Below, in pieces: positions 7,901 through 16,564 of a DNA stretch of 64,000 nt. The stretch is taken from assembly GCA_947579605.1 (NCBI GenBank), contig OX388325.1, forward strand, positions 11,589,572 through 11,653,571, in the 5' to 3' direction. The stretch is from Athripsodes cinereus. Its lineage: Eukaryota; Arthropoda; Insecta; Trichoptera; Leptoceridae. The notes under the pieces are model-generated. The model saw nothing but the letters and a program-made list of their open reading frames with translations. It had not been told where the DNA came from and did no database searches. Positions within the stretch are counted from its first letter, which is position 1. Each line of letters starts with the position of its first letter. The position numbers and the translations under genes were made by a program.

Positions 7901-10224
7901 CTCTGCATTATGCTGCTCTAGAGGGAGATAGAGATATTATATGTGAGCTGCTCACACGCGGTGCAGTACTCAACTGTCGAGATAAAGATGGCAAGACACC
8001 AGCTGATGTGTGTGAAGGAGACAATATCATCAGAGAGATAGAAGGTATATTCAGTAGTATACAAAGTTCTGATGCCTCTGAGACTATATCAACCCTCAGG
8101 AAGTTAGATGAGAATGTTGCACTGGCTGCAGTGGGAGCTTGTGATGACAGAGGGAACACTCTGCTGCACTATGCTGCTCATAGGGGAGATATTGATATGG
8201 TACACTTTGTATTGAGCAGAGGTGGGGTATATAATAAAACTAATTCATTAGGATATACACCTGAGGATGTAACTGAGGATAGACATATTCTCAATATATT
8301 TAGAATCATCAATGTATTATTTGAGTCATTCAGAAAGGATGAGTATAATAACAGTTTAATATGGCCCATAGCAGATGATATAATTATGGAAGCCTTAGCC
8401 AACTGCAAAGACAAGTGCGGCAATACATTACTGCTTTGTTATGTGCACAATGTATACATAGCCAAGTGTTTAATAGAACATTCAAAGTATTTGGATCATG
8501 TTAATAATATGGGGGAGACATCACTTATGTCTGCTGTCGAGAGAAATGATGATATTATAATAAAGTTAATCTGTGAAAAACATAAAGAGAATATTATTGA
8601 ACTAAATAATAATAATCATTGTGGTAACATAAGTAGTGACATTGAGACAGTGGGAAAGTGTGGAGTTAGAAGTCTTATTAATACAACAGATAAAGATGGA
8701 AGGACTCCATTGCACTTGGTTGCTGAGAGAGGCCGTATGAAGATAGTTGAATACTTGATATTAAACGGCGCTGGAGATGTTATAAATACAACAGATAAAG
8801 ATGGAAGGACTCCATTACACTTGGCTGCTGAGAGAGGTCATACGGAGACAGTTGAATACTTGATATTAAATGGCGTTGGAGATGTTATAAATACAACAAA
8901 TAAAAATAGAAGGACACCATTACACTGGGCTGCTGAGAGAGGTCGTATGAAGATACTTGAATACTTGATATCAAACGGGGCTGGAGATGTTATAAATACA
9001 ACAGATAAAGATGGAATGACTCCATTACACTTGGCTGCCCAGAAAAGTGAGATGGAGATAGTAAAATACTTGATATTAAACGGGGCTGGAGATGTTATAA
9101 ATACAAAAGATAATTATGGAAGGACTCCATTACACTTGGCTGCTGAGAGAAATCATATGGAGACAGTTGTATACTTGATATTAAAGGGGGCTGGAGATGT
9201 TATAAATACAAAAGATAATTATGGAATGACTCCATTACACTTGGCTGTCCAGGTAGGTGAGATGGAGATAGTTGAATACTTGATATTAAACGGGGCTGGA
9301 AATGTTATAAATACAAAAGATAATTATGGAAGGACTCCATTACACTTGGCTGCTGAGAGAAATCATATGGAGACAGTTGTATACTTGATATTAAACGGGG
9401 CTGGAGATGTTATAAATACAAAAGATAATTATGGAATGACTCCATTACACTTGGCTGCCCAGGGAGGCCGTATGAAGATAGTTGAATACTTGATATTAAA
9501 CGGGGCTGGAGATGTTATAAATACAAAAAATGATTATGGAATGACTCCATTACACTTGGCTGTCCAGGGAGGTGAGATGGAGATAGTTGAATACTTGATA
9601 TTAAACGGGGCAGGAAATGTTATAAATACAAAAGATAATTATGGAAGGACTCCATTACACTTGGCTGCTGAGAGAAATCATATGGAGACAGTTGTATACT
9701 TGATATTAAACGGGGCTGGAGATGTTATAAATACAAAAGATAATTATGGAATGACTCCATTACACTTGGCTGCCCAGGATGGCCGTATGAAGATAGTTGA
9801 ATACTTGATATTAAATGGGGCTGGAGATGTTATAAATACAACAGATAAAGATGGAAGGACTCCATTACACTTGGCTGCTGAGAGAGGTCATATGGAGACA
9901 GTTGAATATTTGATATCAAACGGAGCTGGAGATGTTATAAATACAACAGATAAAGATGGAAGGACTCCATTACACTTGGCTGCCCAGGAAGGCCGTATGA
10001 AGATAGTTGAATACTTGATATTAAACGGGGCTGGAGATGTTATAAATACAACAGATAAAGATGGAAGGACTCCAATACACTTGGCTGCCCAGGAAGGCCG
10101 GATGAAGATAGTTGAATACTTGATATTAAACAGGGCTGGAGATGTTATAAATACAACAGATGAAGATGGAAGGACTCCATTACACTTGGCTGCACAGGAA
10201 GGTGATTCCCCCATTGAGCATTAA
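1936..10224 (+). CDS. NACHT-ankyrin NLR-like protein with N-terminal nuclease-like segment
   Basis: This is an uninterrupted 2,762-codon frame. Residues 1-165 resemble DUF4297/Cap4-like or Mrr-like PD-(D/E)XK segments: E46, D56-D57 and the motif QLKHK (Q75, K77), then a core ending near ALVLYTNWD. Residues 170-860 are mostly helical and unassigned. A NACHT domain follows: Walker A DDPGMGKST (about 865-873, K871) and Walker B with DGLDE (D950-E954). A winged-helix-like FVHQTFYEHF segment sits near 1165. Ankyrin repeats run from about 1250 to the end, broken by an acidic linker (DDEDSDDD, near 1830). The last 15 units are near-identical. Residues 716-735 are an exact-start tandem duplication of EVFDPTYYI. 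The protein ends in mid-repeat, but AATAAA lies 70 nt downstream. NACHT proteins are ATP-driven oligomerising sensors, and the repeats are probably the ligand-binding part. An innate-immune role is inference. Cytosolic location is likely because no signal peptide is seen. Confidence 0.88.
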   Translation: MEQTRSQEYSKGTSASTAGSFYPIKILVALLLRAVSEERDLQLKAEISESEGGKFDDICVSQYDQDGKEHNILIQLKHKLSNETIKKTTLLSPGEKDFSLLKYFYSYIKNIKNNITKIQALVLYTNWDVNTSFKKYQKELLSSEAPSLLRQEPCTGSYYKLGYDDYEILSKHVVKCHMTDLAKNFATNINDTTIIQLSVKDHLKSIESYLYRDVLKFSENRVTGVQEDFINGEGKFKGKDSIHSCFRKVVFGLNKDIITNLQTQIKNSNIRVEGELREESGDICSIYEEFLGEFLELFILATNQPDVNAMDDIIKNLLKEHPYFKHCNIEAVYLYLFNKMNKWYNDKHEISSERYGICFSKVDCNNLLMKAYLDERSSVQKNNIDKTYSSISFGEEHINNFKTKLEDETVVSIIIKGKSPCIVIKKLIEAFSKLNDNNSLYIVNVKEVMNKGMSLQDIVTGAGEIEPLKDVPSEPSSSIVVFHCSDCNVSDDYSDCDVDQWIMETNLNEIIKDLNNIKLIFISHNDISDILTNVQYKDITGEILASDISDDSEVFTHKTLIFQGVETSLGNMLEQSWQTFKQCQIDYTDMLSEIAEHIAAGMKIIIAKEPQNISDLYAAHVQCNNYNLAVEDLKKTLSQDNAYVFAVNRVALRRLYQQDKATFKCHKDNNKIVLFDKKTEEKKSFQELCKITQKNNETLKKIFWVETEDESVSVPEVFDPTYYICEVFDPTYYIQRKLIQKSKIIKLNTEKMAEILNSGDKVSVVVKNLTNNETFRSKLQDNKSLIKIEKCMKNIIMCTGDEGEREYEKLCEEGNTVHLLEWCDDEDLKWIRSQGSMELLRQSECEYQTIDLTSPESPSFVIISDDPGMGKSTYLTHMSQLMVKSKWIIRLNYKDKIVTDAIQQYHDSTNIIELLLKTVFLNKITFVAKGLLEFYIKCKHEHNKLLFLFDGLDEVSTDKQDVARALLKSLVQETSSTVYLATRQHYAPSVEDQHSTISTRLKEISLEDQCKFLSNYWSNCLNYQVEDDSGAKTFLERMSEALRDTKRFIGIPLFLRMITEVSFTYIQNNTNNELFNMNSLYEHFINTKFVIYFNDKGSYINDPSMREDIKKQKINHFCEFSFRHLFANYYNKHIRNNNKPEILMNPNGYLLLGLVQYKSDGSSEELTFVHQTFYEHFCAKYLVDCLQNKTSNKTCYDMALEVIKDELYSVDNSDKYRMVTLFMNLMLLADLPLHKAIYSEDWESFYKLLHEDLRDKQDALGRSTLHVAVQHNDIDMMDALLLADYDAALCDAYGRTPLHWLICNQRFNYVLSLINLCIDNKFNKNVLINNSDTELLAESKLIKMINIRDIYGHTALYYAANREEWGACIHLIKHGANCDVLCEDQAIQFVKLMNDEFKNDYNYKTHVILPLIILLKRNFNKIIQMEDGIKLIQDIIVNCLYKNMFWIVSHIVRQCGILSVRTSILRDIDLNIYYKLPNLIKDIAVSDEDCLTVLKYFHDDNSSYRNVQNNHLQTCQETAVKCNRFKTFKYIMTLMKDNIQSQDVMRCLELAIKSCCMDIIKYICTKHRDVDKGAALMCAAQYGRLGAVKYLCDAGANTSQRDSKGKTALHYAVRSRRTDILKYLVSKGCDFNIPDSQGSTVLDYALHNVRCGGYLCDESFSCIQYLVKECESISGSSLVKTYYSYIKQVCEVTYVNVNDKDSNGKTFLHKAVEMNSEVLVRHLISLGTDVNAMDSVGRTPLEYLNKPSDISLVLLLNGAHYKCSVKDFILKKHKFDSTLWNVEDGSMGTLQTLLHKAYVLGKDCLSFPMTNMEEESDTSYDDISDDEDSDDDGSGQTASVLSYILNTFGNLTRHKPLNTSIQDDAGDTLLHIIARRGDTYNVKVLLRRGAKYNILNNRRETPTQCCTSDSKEHCDIVKKFSNISNFFDFVKRENLSELKGMIISYINVRDETGRTALHWAVFNKNYQIVRYLLRRGARTELTDDNRQTSLHYAALEGDRDIICELLTRGAVLNCRDKDGKTPADVCEGDNIIREIEGIFSSIQSSDASETISTLRKLDENVALAAVGACDDRGNTLLHYAAHRGDIDMVHFVLSRGGVYNKTNSLGYTPEDVTEDRHILNIFRIINVLFESFRKDEYNNSLIWPIADDIIMEALANCKDKCGNTLLLCYVHNVYIAKCLIEHSKYLDHVNNMGETSLMSAVERNDDIIIKLICEKHKENIIELNNNNHCGNISSDIETVGKCGVRSLINTTDKDGRTPLHLVAERGRMKIVEYLILNGAGDVINTTDKDGRTPLHLAAERGHTETVEYLILNGVGDVINTTNKNRRTPLHWAAERGRMKILEYLISNGAGDVINTTDKDGMTPLHLAAQKSEMEIVKYLILNGAGDVINTKDNYGRTPLHLAAERNHMETVVYLILKGAGDVINTKDNYGMTPLHLAVQVGEMEIVEYLILNGAGNVINTKDNYGRTPLHLAAERNHMETVVYLILNGAGDVINTKDNYGMTPLHLAAQGGRMKIVEYLILNGAGDVINTKNDYGMTPLHLAVQGGEMEIVEYLILNGAGNVINTKDNYGRTPLHLAAERNHMETVVYLILNGAGDVINTKDNYGMTPLHLAAQDGRMKIVEYLILNGAGDVINTTDKDGRTPLHLAAERGHMETVEYLISNGAGDVINTTDKDGRTPLHLAAQEGRMKIVEYLILNGAGDVINTTDKDGRTPIHLAAQEGRMKIVEYLILNRAGDVINTTDEDGRTPLHLAAQEGDSPIEH
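8677..10224 (+). repeat. 105-bp coding tandem array (ankyrin units 1-14 plus a partial 15th)
   Basis: Fourteen full 35-codon units begin with INTTDKDG or INTKDNYG variants at 105-bp spacing (first at 8677, the partial unit at 10147). Units 6-7-8 recur as 9-10-11, indicating a 315-bp higher-order duplication, and units 5, 7 and 10 are almost identical. This points to recent unequal exchange or gene conversion. Unit number may be polymorphic or misassembled. Confidence 0.9.
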
Positions 10225-10293
10225 GGGGCGCCATTCTACTCATAAACAAAATGACACATCCACAATACAAGATAGCTGATGGCGTTTGTTTTT

Positions 10294-10299
10294 AATAAA
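10294..10299 (+). terminator. polyadenylation signal of the NACHT-ankyrin gene
   Basis: AATAAA lies 70 nt after the stop codon in a T-rich context. It supports 10224 as the real end of the transcript's coding part. Confidence 0.5.
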
Positions 10300-11129
10300 G
10301 ATCCGTTCGGGTCAAATATTATTCTTCATAACTGAAAGTGGCATCTGTAACAAATTATACAGGTTGGATAATTTCGAGTCGAATATAGGATTTTATGTGA
10401 GTGCAAAGAAAATAGTATAAAACTTCACGTTGATTGAAAAGAGATTAATTTGTCATTGCATAGAAATGTAGCAAGTAAGTTGTTGATTTAAATAATATTT
10501 TAAATCTAGCAAACGTTTCGGTAATTACATTTTATTTAACTTGTATTTACCTTTTATACTTAGTCAAATTTTCTTAAATATTTTTTTTAATGACCTCAAA
10601 TTATAATATTTTATGAAATTAACTACAAAATATTTTAAATATCTGTCGTGTGTTAATCTTACTTTGCTCGCAGCACTTGTTAATTTCTATGACTTGATTA
10701 TTATGTTTTTAGTAAAGTATAGCTACCACATAACATTACTTTATAACTTTTAACTGTGCATCTTTTACAAGTTTCTTTTAGGTTCTTCTCGTAAGTAGTA
10801 ATTGCACCTGTGTAGAAAGTATATATTTTGTTATAAAATAATATTTTTTTATTTACCTACTGCCTATTTTTTTTCACAAAATACTATGTAATATTCTAAA
10901 AAATTTACCATAAAAGATATAAGTAAAATCTTTATTGGGGTTAATATAATCATTAGTAATATAATATAATTAACACTTAAGTTTTTTTATTTAAAGTTCA
11001 ATGTATTTTAATGCATGTATTTTGTGTAGGTAATCGTTAATCAATATAATTATTTTAATATTAAATTTTTACAATTAAATTACTGGCAAGGAAGTTATTA
11101 AAGCGACTGCATTACCTTCAAATTTAACA
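10300..11129. other. AT-rich intergenic DNA
   Basis: I see no gene or nameable repeat. Confidence 0.45.
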
Positions 11130-11935
11130 CATGTGTAAAATCTCGGTATGAGGTTGCATTAGTATTAGCATTGTGCCTGAAATATCTGTGTTCAGAATCT
11201 TTCTTACAATATCATAAGTATTTATATAATAGATTTTTGAATTTTAATATATAAATTTACCGGTGAATCCATTTTTGAAAATAATTAATCAAAGATTTCG
11301 TAGTAACCCTGTAGCCGACATAACTAATGGTATTATGTAAACGGACCTAGAATGCCAAATATTTTCTATTTCTCCTGCTAGTTCCGTATATTACTTACGT
11401 ATTTTTTCTGCGATGGTTGTTTGTATATTATGCGTATTTGGGACAGTGATGTCTATTAGATACATAATTTTATTTTGTTTATCATGTATTACTAAATCGG
11501 GTCAATTGTGATTTATCTGTTATTATTGTTTTATCATAAAATGCAAATTCAAATATTTTTATTGAGATAATAATAAACACATTAAATATAATTACATATA
11601 CAATAAACACAATAATACTGTCTCATCTTCAGAACTAAAACTTCTGAAGATGAGACAGTAGGTCTTGAAAAACGTTTAAACAAATAAAATTGTAAAAGTG
11701 GAAAATACAGTGTTTGTTTTTTCAAAAATAGTTTATTAAAATGGAATTCCACGATGTGAATGATCACACATTTGAAAAATTACAATAATACAATTCTATA
11801 TAATGTTGTCACCCTCAAAATTGAGCAGAGCTCCTGCTTTGAGGGGTTGATCCTACCTATGATAATAGATCCTATAATTTTGATTTTCTAAAACCGGTTC
11901 CGAGTTGTATTTATAATGAGGTAGGTATTATATTT
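11130..11935 (-). pseudogene. non-LTR retrotransposon C-terminal relic, copy 1
   Basis: This aligns by eye with 31838-32390 over most of its length. On the minus strand both copies encode pieces of a conserved C-terminal domain with the pattern RPDLVLHDKxNK, LIDITVPNTHNI, then a basic helix and IIPLVMSATG. I know this from retrotransposon reverse-transcriptase proteins, where it may be nuclease-like. This copy has many frame breaks. It carries an extra ~310-bp block (about 11540-11855) absent from copy 2. That block contains a perfect 18-bp hairpin (11617-11634 with 11642-11659). Confidence 0.6.
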
Positions 11936-12004
11936 TGCAAGAGTTAATTAGATTATGTTTGATTGCTAAATTTTGATGTATTATTTTTGCGACATGATTA
12001 TGTC

Positions 12005-12097
12005 TATTCAGTTTGAGCGAATAGTATATTCAGTTTGAGCGAAACTGAATATACTATTCGCTCAAACTGAATATACTGAATCAGTATATTCAGTTTG
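12005..12097. repeat. nested palindrome cluster
   Basis: 12005-12036 is the exact reverse complement of 12042-12073 (32-bp arms, 5-nt loop). The second arm also forms a 23-bp perfect inverted repeat with the next segment, up to about 12104. Three alternating copies of the core TATTCAGTTTGAGCGAA result. Such structures arise by template switching or foldback transposition. Confidence 0.85.
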
Positions 12098-12104
12098 AGC
12101 GAAA

Positions 12105-12637
12105 GTAGAACAACCCGAAACTATGTGTAGTATTGTTTCTGATTTGGCCAGACATTTCCTACACGAATCATCAATTATATTTTGATTTTTATGATATATT
12201 TTTAAGAAATTTATAATCATTATTATTTTTAAGCAATTTATATTAATTTAATGATTTAATTCTGTAATATTATTTGTGTATTTTGTTCATAATGTGATTT
12301 TTACGCATTCCCATTGATGTTTTAAGGTTCATCCATGTAGTGTATATTTTTAAATAATTTTTATTATGTTTTTAATCATTTTCATTGCAATATCATCCAT
12401 TATTATTTTATTGCTCATTTGATATATTTGATTAACATGACTCCATTAACTTATGTTGGTTGTTAATTTTTTTTAATTTTGTAATCTTATTTGTGCAGGG
12501 TCATCCATATAATGTATATTTTTGATTATTATTTTATTACTCACTCGAACTGTTTAATTTGCATGCTTCTTAAGTCTTGTTTGTTGGTCAATTGAATTTT
12601 ATAGTTTTTAGTTACAATATTATTTTATTCATTTATT
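12105..12637. other. AT-rich DNA with degenerate repeats
   Basis: Loose similarities to the minisatellite downstream recur here (phrases such as ATCATCCAT and GTGATTTTTA), suggesting older diverged copies. No gene is seen. Confidence 0.35.
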
Positions 12638-13160
12638 GTGATTTTTAAATATTTTTCTTATGCATGTACTATCTATCCTATACGTTTTGTATGAGTATTA
12701 TACTCTTATTGTGATTTTTAAATATTTTTCTTATGCATGTACTATCTATCCTATACGTTTTGTATGAGTATTATACCTACTCTTATTGTGATTTTTAAAT
12801 ATTTTTCTTATGCATGTACTATCTATCCTATACGTTTTGTATGAGTATTATACTCTTATTGTGATTTTTAAATATTTTTCTTATGCATGTACTATCTATC
12901 CTATACGTTTTGTATGAGTATTATACTCTTATTGTGATTTTTAAATATTTTTCTTATGCATGTACTATCTATCCTATACGTTTTGTATGAGTATTATACT
13001 CTTATTGTGATTTTTAAATATTTTTCTTATGCATGTACTATCTATCCTATACGTTTTGTATGAGTATTATACTCTTATTGTGATTTTTAAATATTTTTCT
13101 TATGCATGTACTATCTATCCTATACGTTTTGTATGAGTATTATACTCTTATTGTGATTTT
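12638..13160. repeat. 73-bp minisatellite, about 7 copies
   Basis: The phrase TGCATGTACT recurs at 12661, 12734, 12811, 12884, 12957, 13030 and 13103. The period is 73 bp, with one 77-bp interval caused by a 4-bp insertion. Units are otherwise almost identical, so the array is young. It ends in a T-run at 13158. Confidence 0.93.
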
Positions 13161-13577
13161 TTTTTTTGCGTGTTTGTAAAGGCGAAAGCCGTTTATATTG
13201 TTAATAAATATATAAATAAATATTTTATTTTTATTCAAATAAATTGTTTACAATAGTATAGAGAATTATTAGTCTGTATTCTATTTTATCAAAATACCAG
13301 ATTGATGCTTCGAAAATGAACCATATAAACCGTAAAATTTCAAAATAATCTTGGGGTCTCCGAGAAGGGGCGCAGACTTTGTGCCATGTCCCCGGGCGCA
13401 GATGACCATAGCTACGCTACTGCATTGCTATGTATTTTGATTACATGTAATTATATTTAATGTACAATAAATTTGTTATACAATAAAGTATATTTTTTGT
13501 AATTATTTAGGTATTTTTATTTTCCTATAAATTTAATCTACACAAGCGACATCCTTGCCTATATTTATATACATGAG
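13161..13577. other. intergenic, with a short repeat fragment
   Basis: A GC-richer patch at about 13355-13430 (GGGCGCAGATGACCATAGC) looks like a dispersed-repeat fragment. Nothing else is identifiable. Confidence 0.35.
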
Positions 13578-13730
13578 TTACAATCCATTGGATTGGTCTG
13601 CAACGAGTTCAGATTTTCTTCTCCATTCCTCCCTATTATCAGCTAGTCTCTTTAGTTCTACGTATGAGCCACAGTTCATGTCCCTCTTCAGCTGGTCCAT
13701 ATAGGCGTCTCTTGTTCGGCCTCCACCATT
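13578..13730 (-). pseudogene. LINE reverse-transcriptase C-terminal relic
   Basis: The minus strand reads an open segment ending NREEWRRKSELVADQ and then a stop at 13578-13580. It is preceded by GGRTRDAYMDQLKRD. The pattern of a basic GR(P/T)R linker followed by LADNREEWRR is typical of the extreme C-terminus of RTE/Jockey-type reverse transcriptases. No upstream RT domain is present, so the copy is 5'-truncated. Confidence 0.6.
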
Positions 13731-14805
13731 GCTACCTATATTCAGAATATTAACATTGTTTTATACTCGATGAGTTATGCTTATTTATTGTTTTGCCCTT
13801 TTATCATAAAGGAGTTTTATTTGCCTGCTGCATTAATGAGAATTTCATTAATTGGCATAATTATAATGTTAGCTGTTACAAGAAGTGTCTGTGTAACATT
13901 TCATAAATAACATATTGTTATTTGACAGTATAGAGCAATGATACTCAACTTGTTTCTTTATCTGAGATTACTATAAAGTATTTATTCAGAGAAAAAAAAA
14001 CAATGGTGATTTTTACTTTTTAATATTTAAAAAATTCATTAAAAAATCACCTTTTTTCATAAAAAATATAATGACCTTGAGATGAATTTTTGGTATTTAT
14101 CAAATATATAATAGAATATCAATATACATCAAAATATAGTCTCATTATTACTTAATATAATGTTTTTAAAATTATTTCGCTACGGTTACAAACAAAGAAA
14201 ATATTACGAATTTTGTATTGATTTCTTTTTACAAAAACAGCCCGCACGAAAAACTCTGTATCCCAAAAACTGCTCCGATATCACTCATATAATTCCTGCC
14301 ACTTATCAATAAGAATACGATTAATGTTTAATTAAATTTTCAAATGAAAACATTCAGTCCCTTTTCAGATATTTGGTTTCGAAATTTGCATTTTTTCACA
14401 TAAGTTGCAAAGTTCAACTAGTAATAGAAAAAGAAGGACTATCTTAAATTCATCTGCATTGCTTCTGTGGATAGTAACCTAAAATATCTCTGTAAATAAA
14501 AAATATCAATGATGATAATTATTTGTAGTTTTCATTCTGAAATAATGACGCGAAAATGATAAAATTTTCAATTTTAGAATTGGAAATTTGAAGCAAAATT
14601 TAGTAATTTTTTCGACAGATATCAATGATCAAAAATATTTTTTAAACTAGAAAATTTTGTACTCAAAATATATTTATTTAAATTATCTCGATATGTTAAT
14701 AAATAAAAAAGATACAATAATTTTTCTAAAGATCTATTTTCGTATTTAATCACCCACGGCACGTTACATAAATGACCGCCAAAAAAAAATATTATTATAC
14801 CATCA
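13731..14805. other. AT-rich intergenic DNA
   Basis: I see no gene or named repeat. Confidence 0.4.
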
Positions 14806-14960
14806 CGGCACATCCCACAAGTGGGGTAGCCAGCAGATCAGCTGCATGTAAGAAACATGAAAACTGTCCTCTCCGTGCCAATATAAAATCAAGACATTCA
14901 GGATGGGTGGCAAACCTCATCGCTGAATTTAAGATGTAAAATGTCTCAATTTTTTCGAAC
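14806..14960 (+). repeat. dispersed repeat family A (GTGGGGTAGCCAG), copy 1
   Basis: A segment around CCCACAAGTGGGGTAGCCAG, followed by GACATTCAGGATG, recurs in diverged form at 21472, 37935 and 41430, all on the plus strand. No tRNA-like promoter boxes are seen, so the family is not an obvious tRNA-SINE. Boundaries are approximate. Confidence 0.6.
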
Positions 14961-15451
14961 ACCTGCCTTTTACAGGACACTCGAAAACTTACGCAGAAGA
15001 GTGGGAGACCAATTCTTTACCGGGTGCTCCACAGGATACTTGTTTGAAAGTCTGAACATATCAGGCAAAGTATAAAAAAAAATCCAAGACTATGGCAACT
15101 CCATTTTCGGTGCTGTTTTCTCCATAGTAATATAATTTATAGATACTCATTGTTTTCAACTTCCAAGTACCTAACGACATTTATCTATGTTTGTGTTTTT
15201 CTATTTTGTCTCCTGAATGCATGCTATATCTATCCTGATTTATTCTGCTGCCCAAATACACAATTTCTCTGAATTGTTTAATACTCACTAAATTTATAGC
15301 AACATTCACAGTCACCTAATCTCTTCCAATGACCATACATTTTATTTTGTATTTATTTATTTTCATGTTTAGTACCCACACGATGATAATCTAAATAAAG
15401 CTGAACAAGATAATAAAAAAACCTTGATCTTGCTCACGAAATCTCACAGAT

Positions 15452-15628
15452 ATGTGGAGAATACCAACCACAATCATTGTGCCCATAGTGTTGTCTGAGA
15501 ATGGTTTAATACATAAGAGTCCATCAAGCAATCTTAGAAAACTGGGAGTAGATGATAGGCTCAAATGCAGCATGCAGAAGGCTGTTCTATTATTGTACTA
15601 TTTTCGTAGGACATCATGGGAGAATTAA
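15452..15628 (+). pseudogene. retrotransposon RT C-terminal relic
   Basis: An open stretch reads MWRIPTTIIVPIVLSENG, then LRKLGVD and MQKAVLLLYYFRR before a stop at 15626. The order 'VPIV(L/I)S..G', 'L..LG', 'QKAVLL' matches the conserved C-terminal end of the same retroelement class as the minus-strand relics at 11130 and 31838, but lies on the plus strand. It is truncated at 5'. Confidence 0.6.
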
Positions 15629-16404
15629 ATCAAATAATGTTGAGGTTCTACAATTTGTATATAAATATGAAATATTTTATTGTGATTATTATTTAATGTT
15701 ATATTTAATATTTTTATTGTTAATTCTGTATTGTATTCAAAGTGTAGACTCCAATACTATTTTGTTAAATAAATGAGGTATGTAATAAATAATAAAAAAA
15801 AATATTAACAGAAAAATATAATTGACAAAATAATATTTGCACATAGTACAGAGAATACCTATAATGTTCTGTTAAAAGGCAGACTTGTTGCCAAGCAATG
15901 TCTTCAAGCCAACTATATAAAATAAAGAAGAAAAAAAATATTGAATAAATATAAATAAAATGCATAACGAAATACTAAAAGAACCATAGAAATTTAAAAA
16001 AAAAATTGACATGTATTCACTGTGAAATCCTATGGCAATGAAGGAATGCGAAGGGGAGGAAAACTACCAGTCTCGACTGAAGACACCAATCCGAAGAAAA
16101 TTTAATGAGGCATAATTTTTTCTGAAGTAAAAAAACGACGATGTATGTCGGTTCCAGAGCCTAGCTCTATGGACCCTAAACGAAAAAGAGAAAAAATCCG
16201 TTAGTGAGAAGGAATAGTAAGAATACCATTATTTACTCATTTAAGTGGCGGACCATGTGAGGAGACAAATTATTTATTATTCTTAGTGCGTATCATCATT
16301 TTTATATAACAGTGTAAACAAAACAATATAAATTTTAAAATACTATGAGTATAGGTATGCAGTGGCGAGATTATCACTATCAAATGATTTCTTCCACCTA
16401 ACCA
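15629..16404. other. AT-rich intergenic DNA
   Basis: I see no gene. The stretch lies downstream of the minus-strand zinc-finger gene. Confidence 0.4.
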
Positions 16405-16550
16405 CGATATTCTTCTTCTTCGCCCTCGCCTTTATCCCATTTACTTGGGGTCGGCTCTCCTAGTCCTCATCTTCTAAGTTTTCCGGTCTCCTGCCTCCTC
16501 CGAGCGCAACTTTGCCTCCTTCATGTCCCTAATCTAACCACAATATTATA
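16405..16550 (-). repeat. dispersed repeat fragment (GGGATAAAGGCGAGGGCGA)
   Basis: The 16410-16445 segment is nearly the reverse complement of 53704-53735 in an exd intron. The adjoining GGGGTCGGCTCTCCTAG sequence is of the type found at LINE 3' ends in insects. Its orientation is inverted relative to the exd copy. Confidence 0.5.
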
Positions 16551-16564
16551 ATGACCTAACTTTT

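Noticed and set aside
9888..10214. Antisense ORF inside the ankyrin array
   Set aside because: It is the mirror reading of the 105-bp repeats. Tandem repeats without stops in one antisense frame give such shadows.
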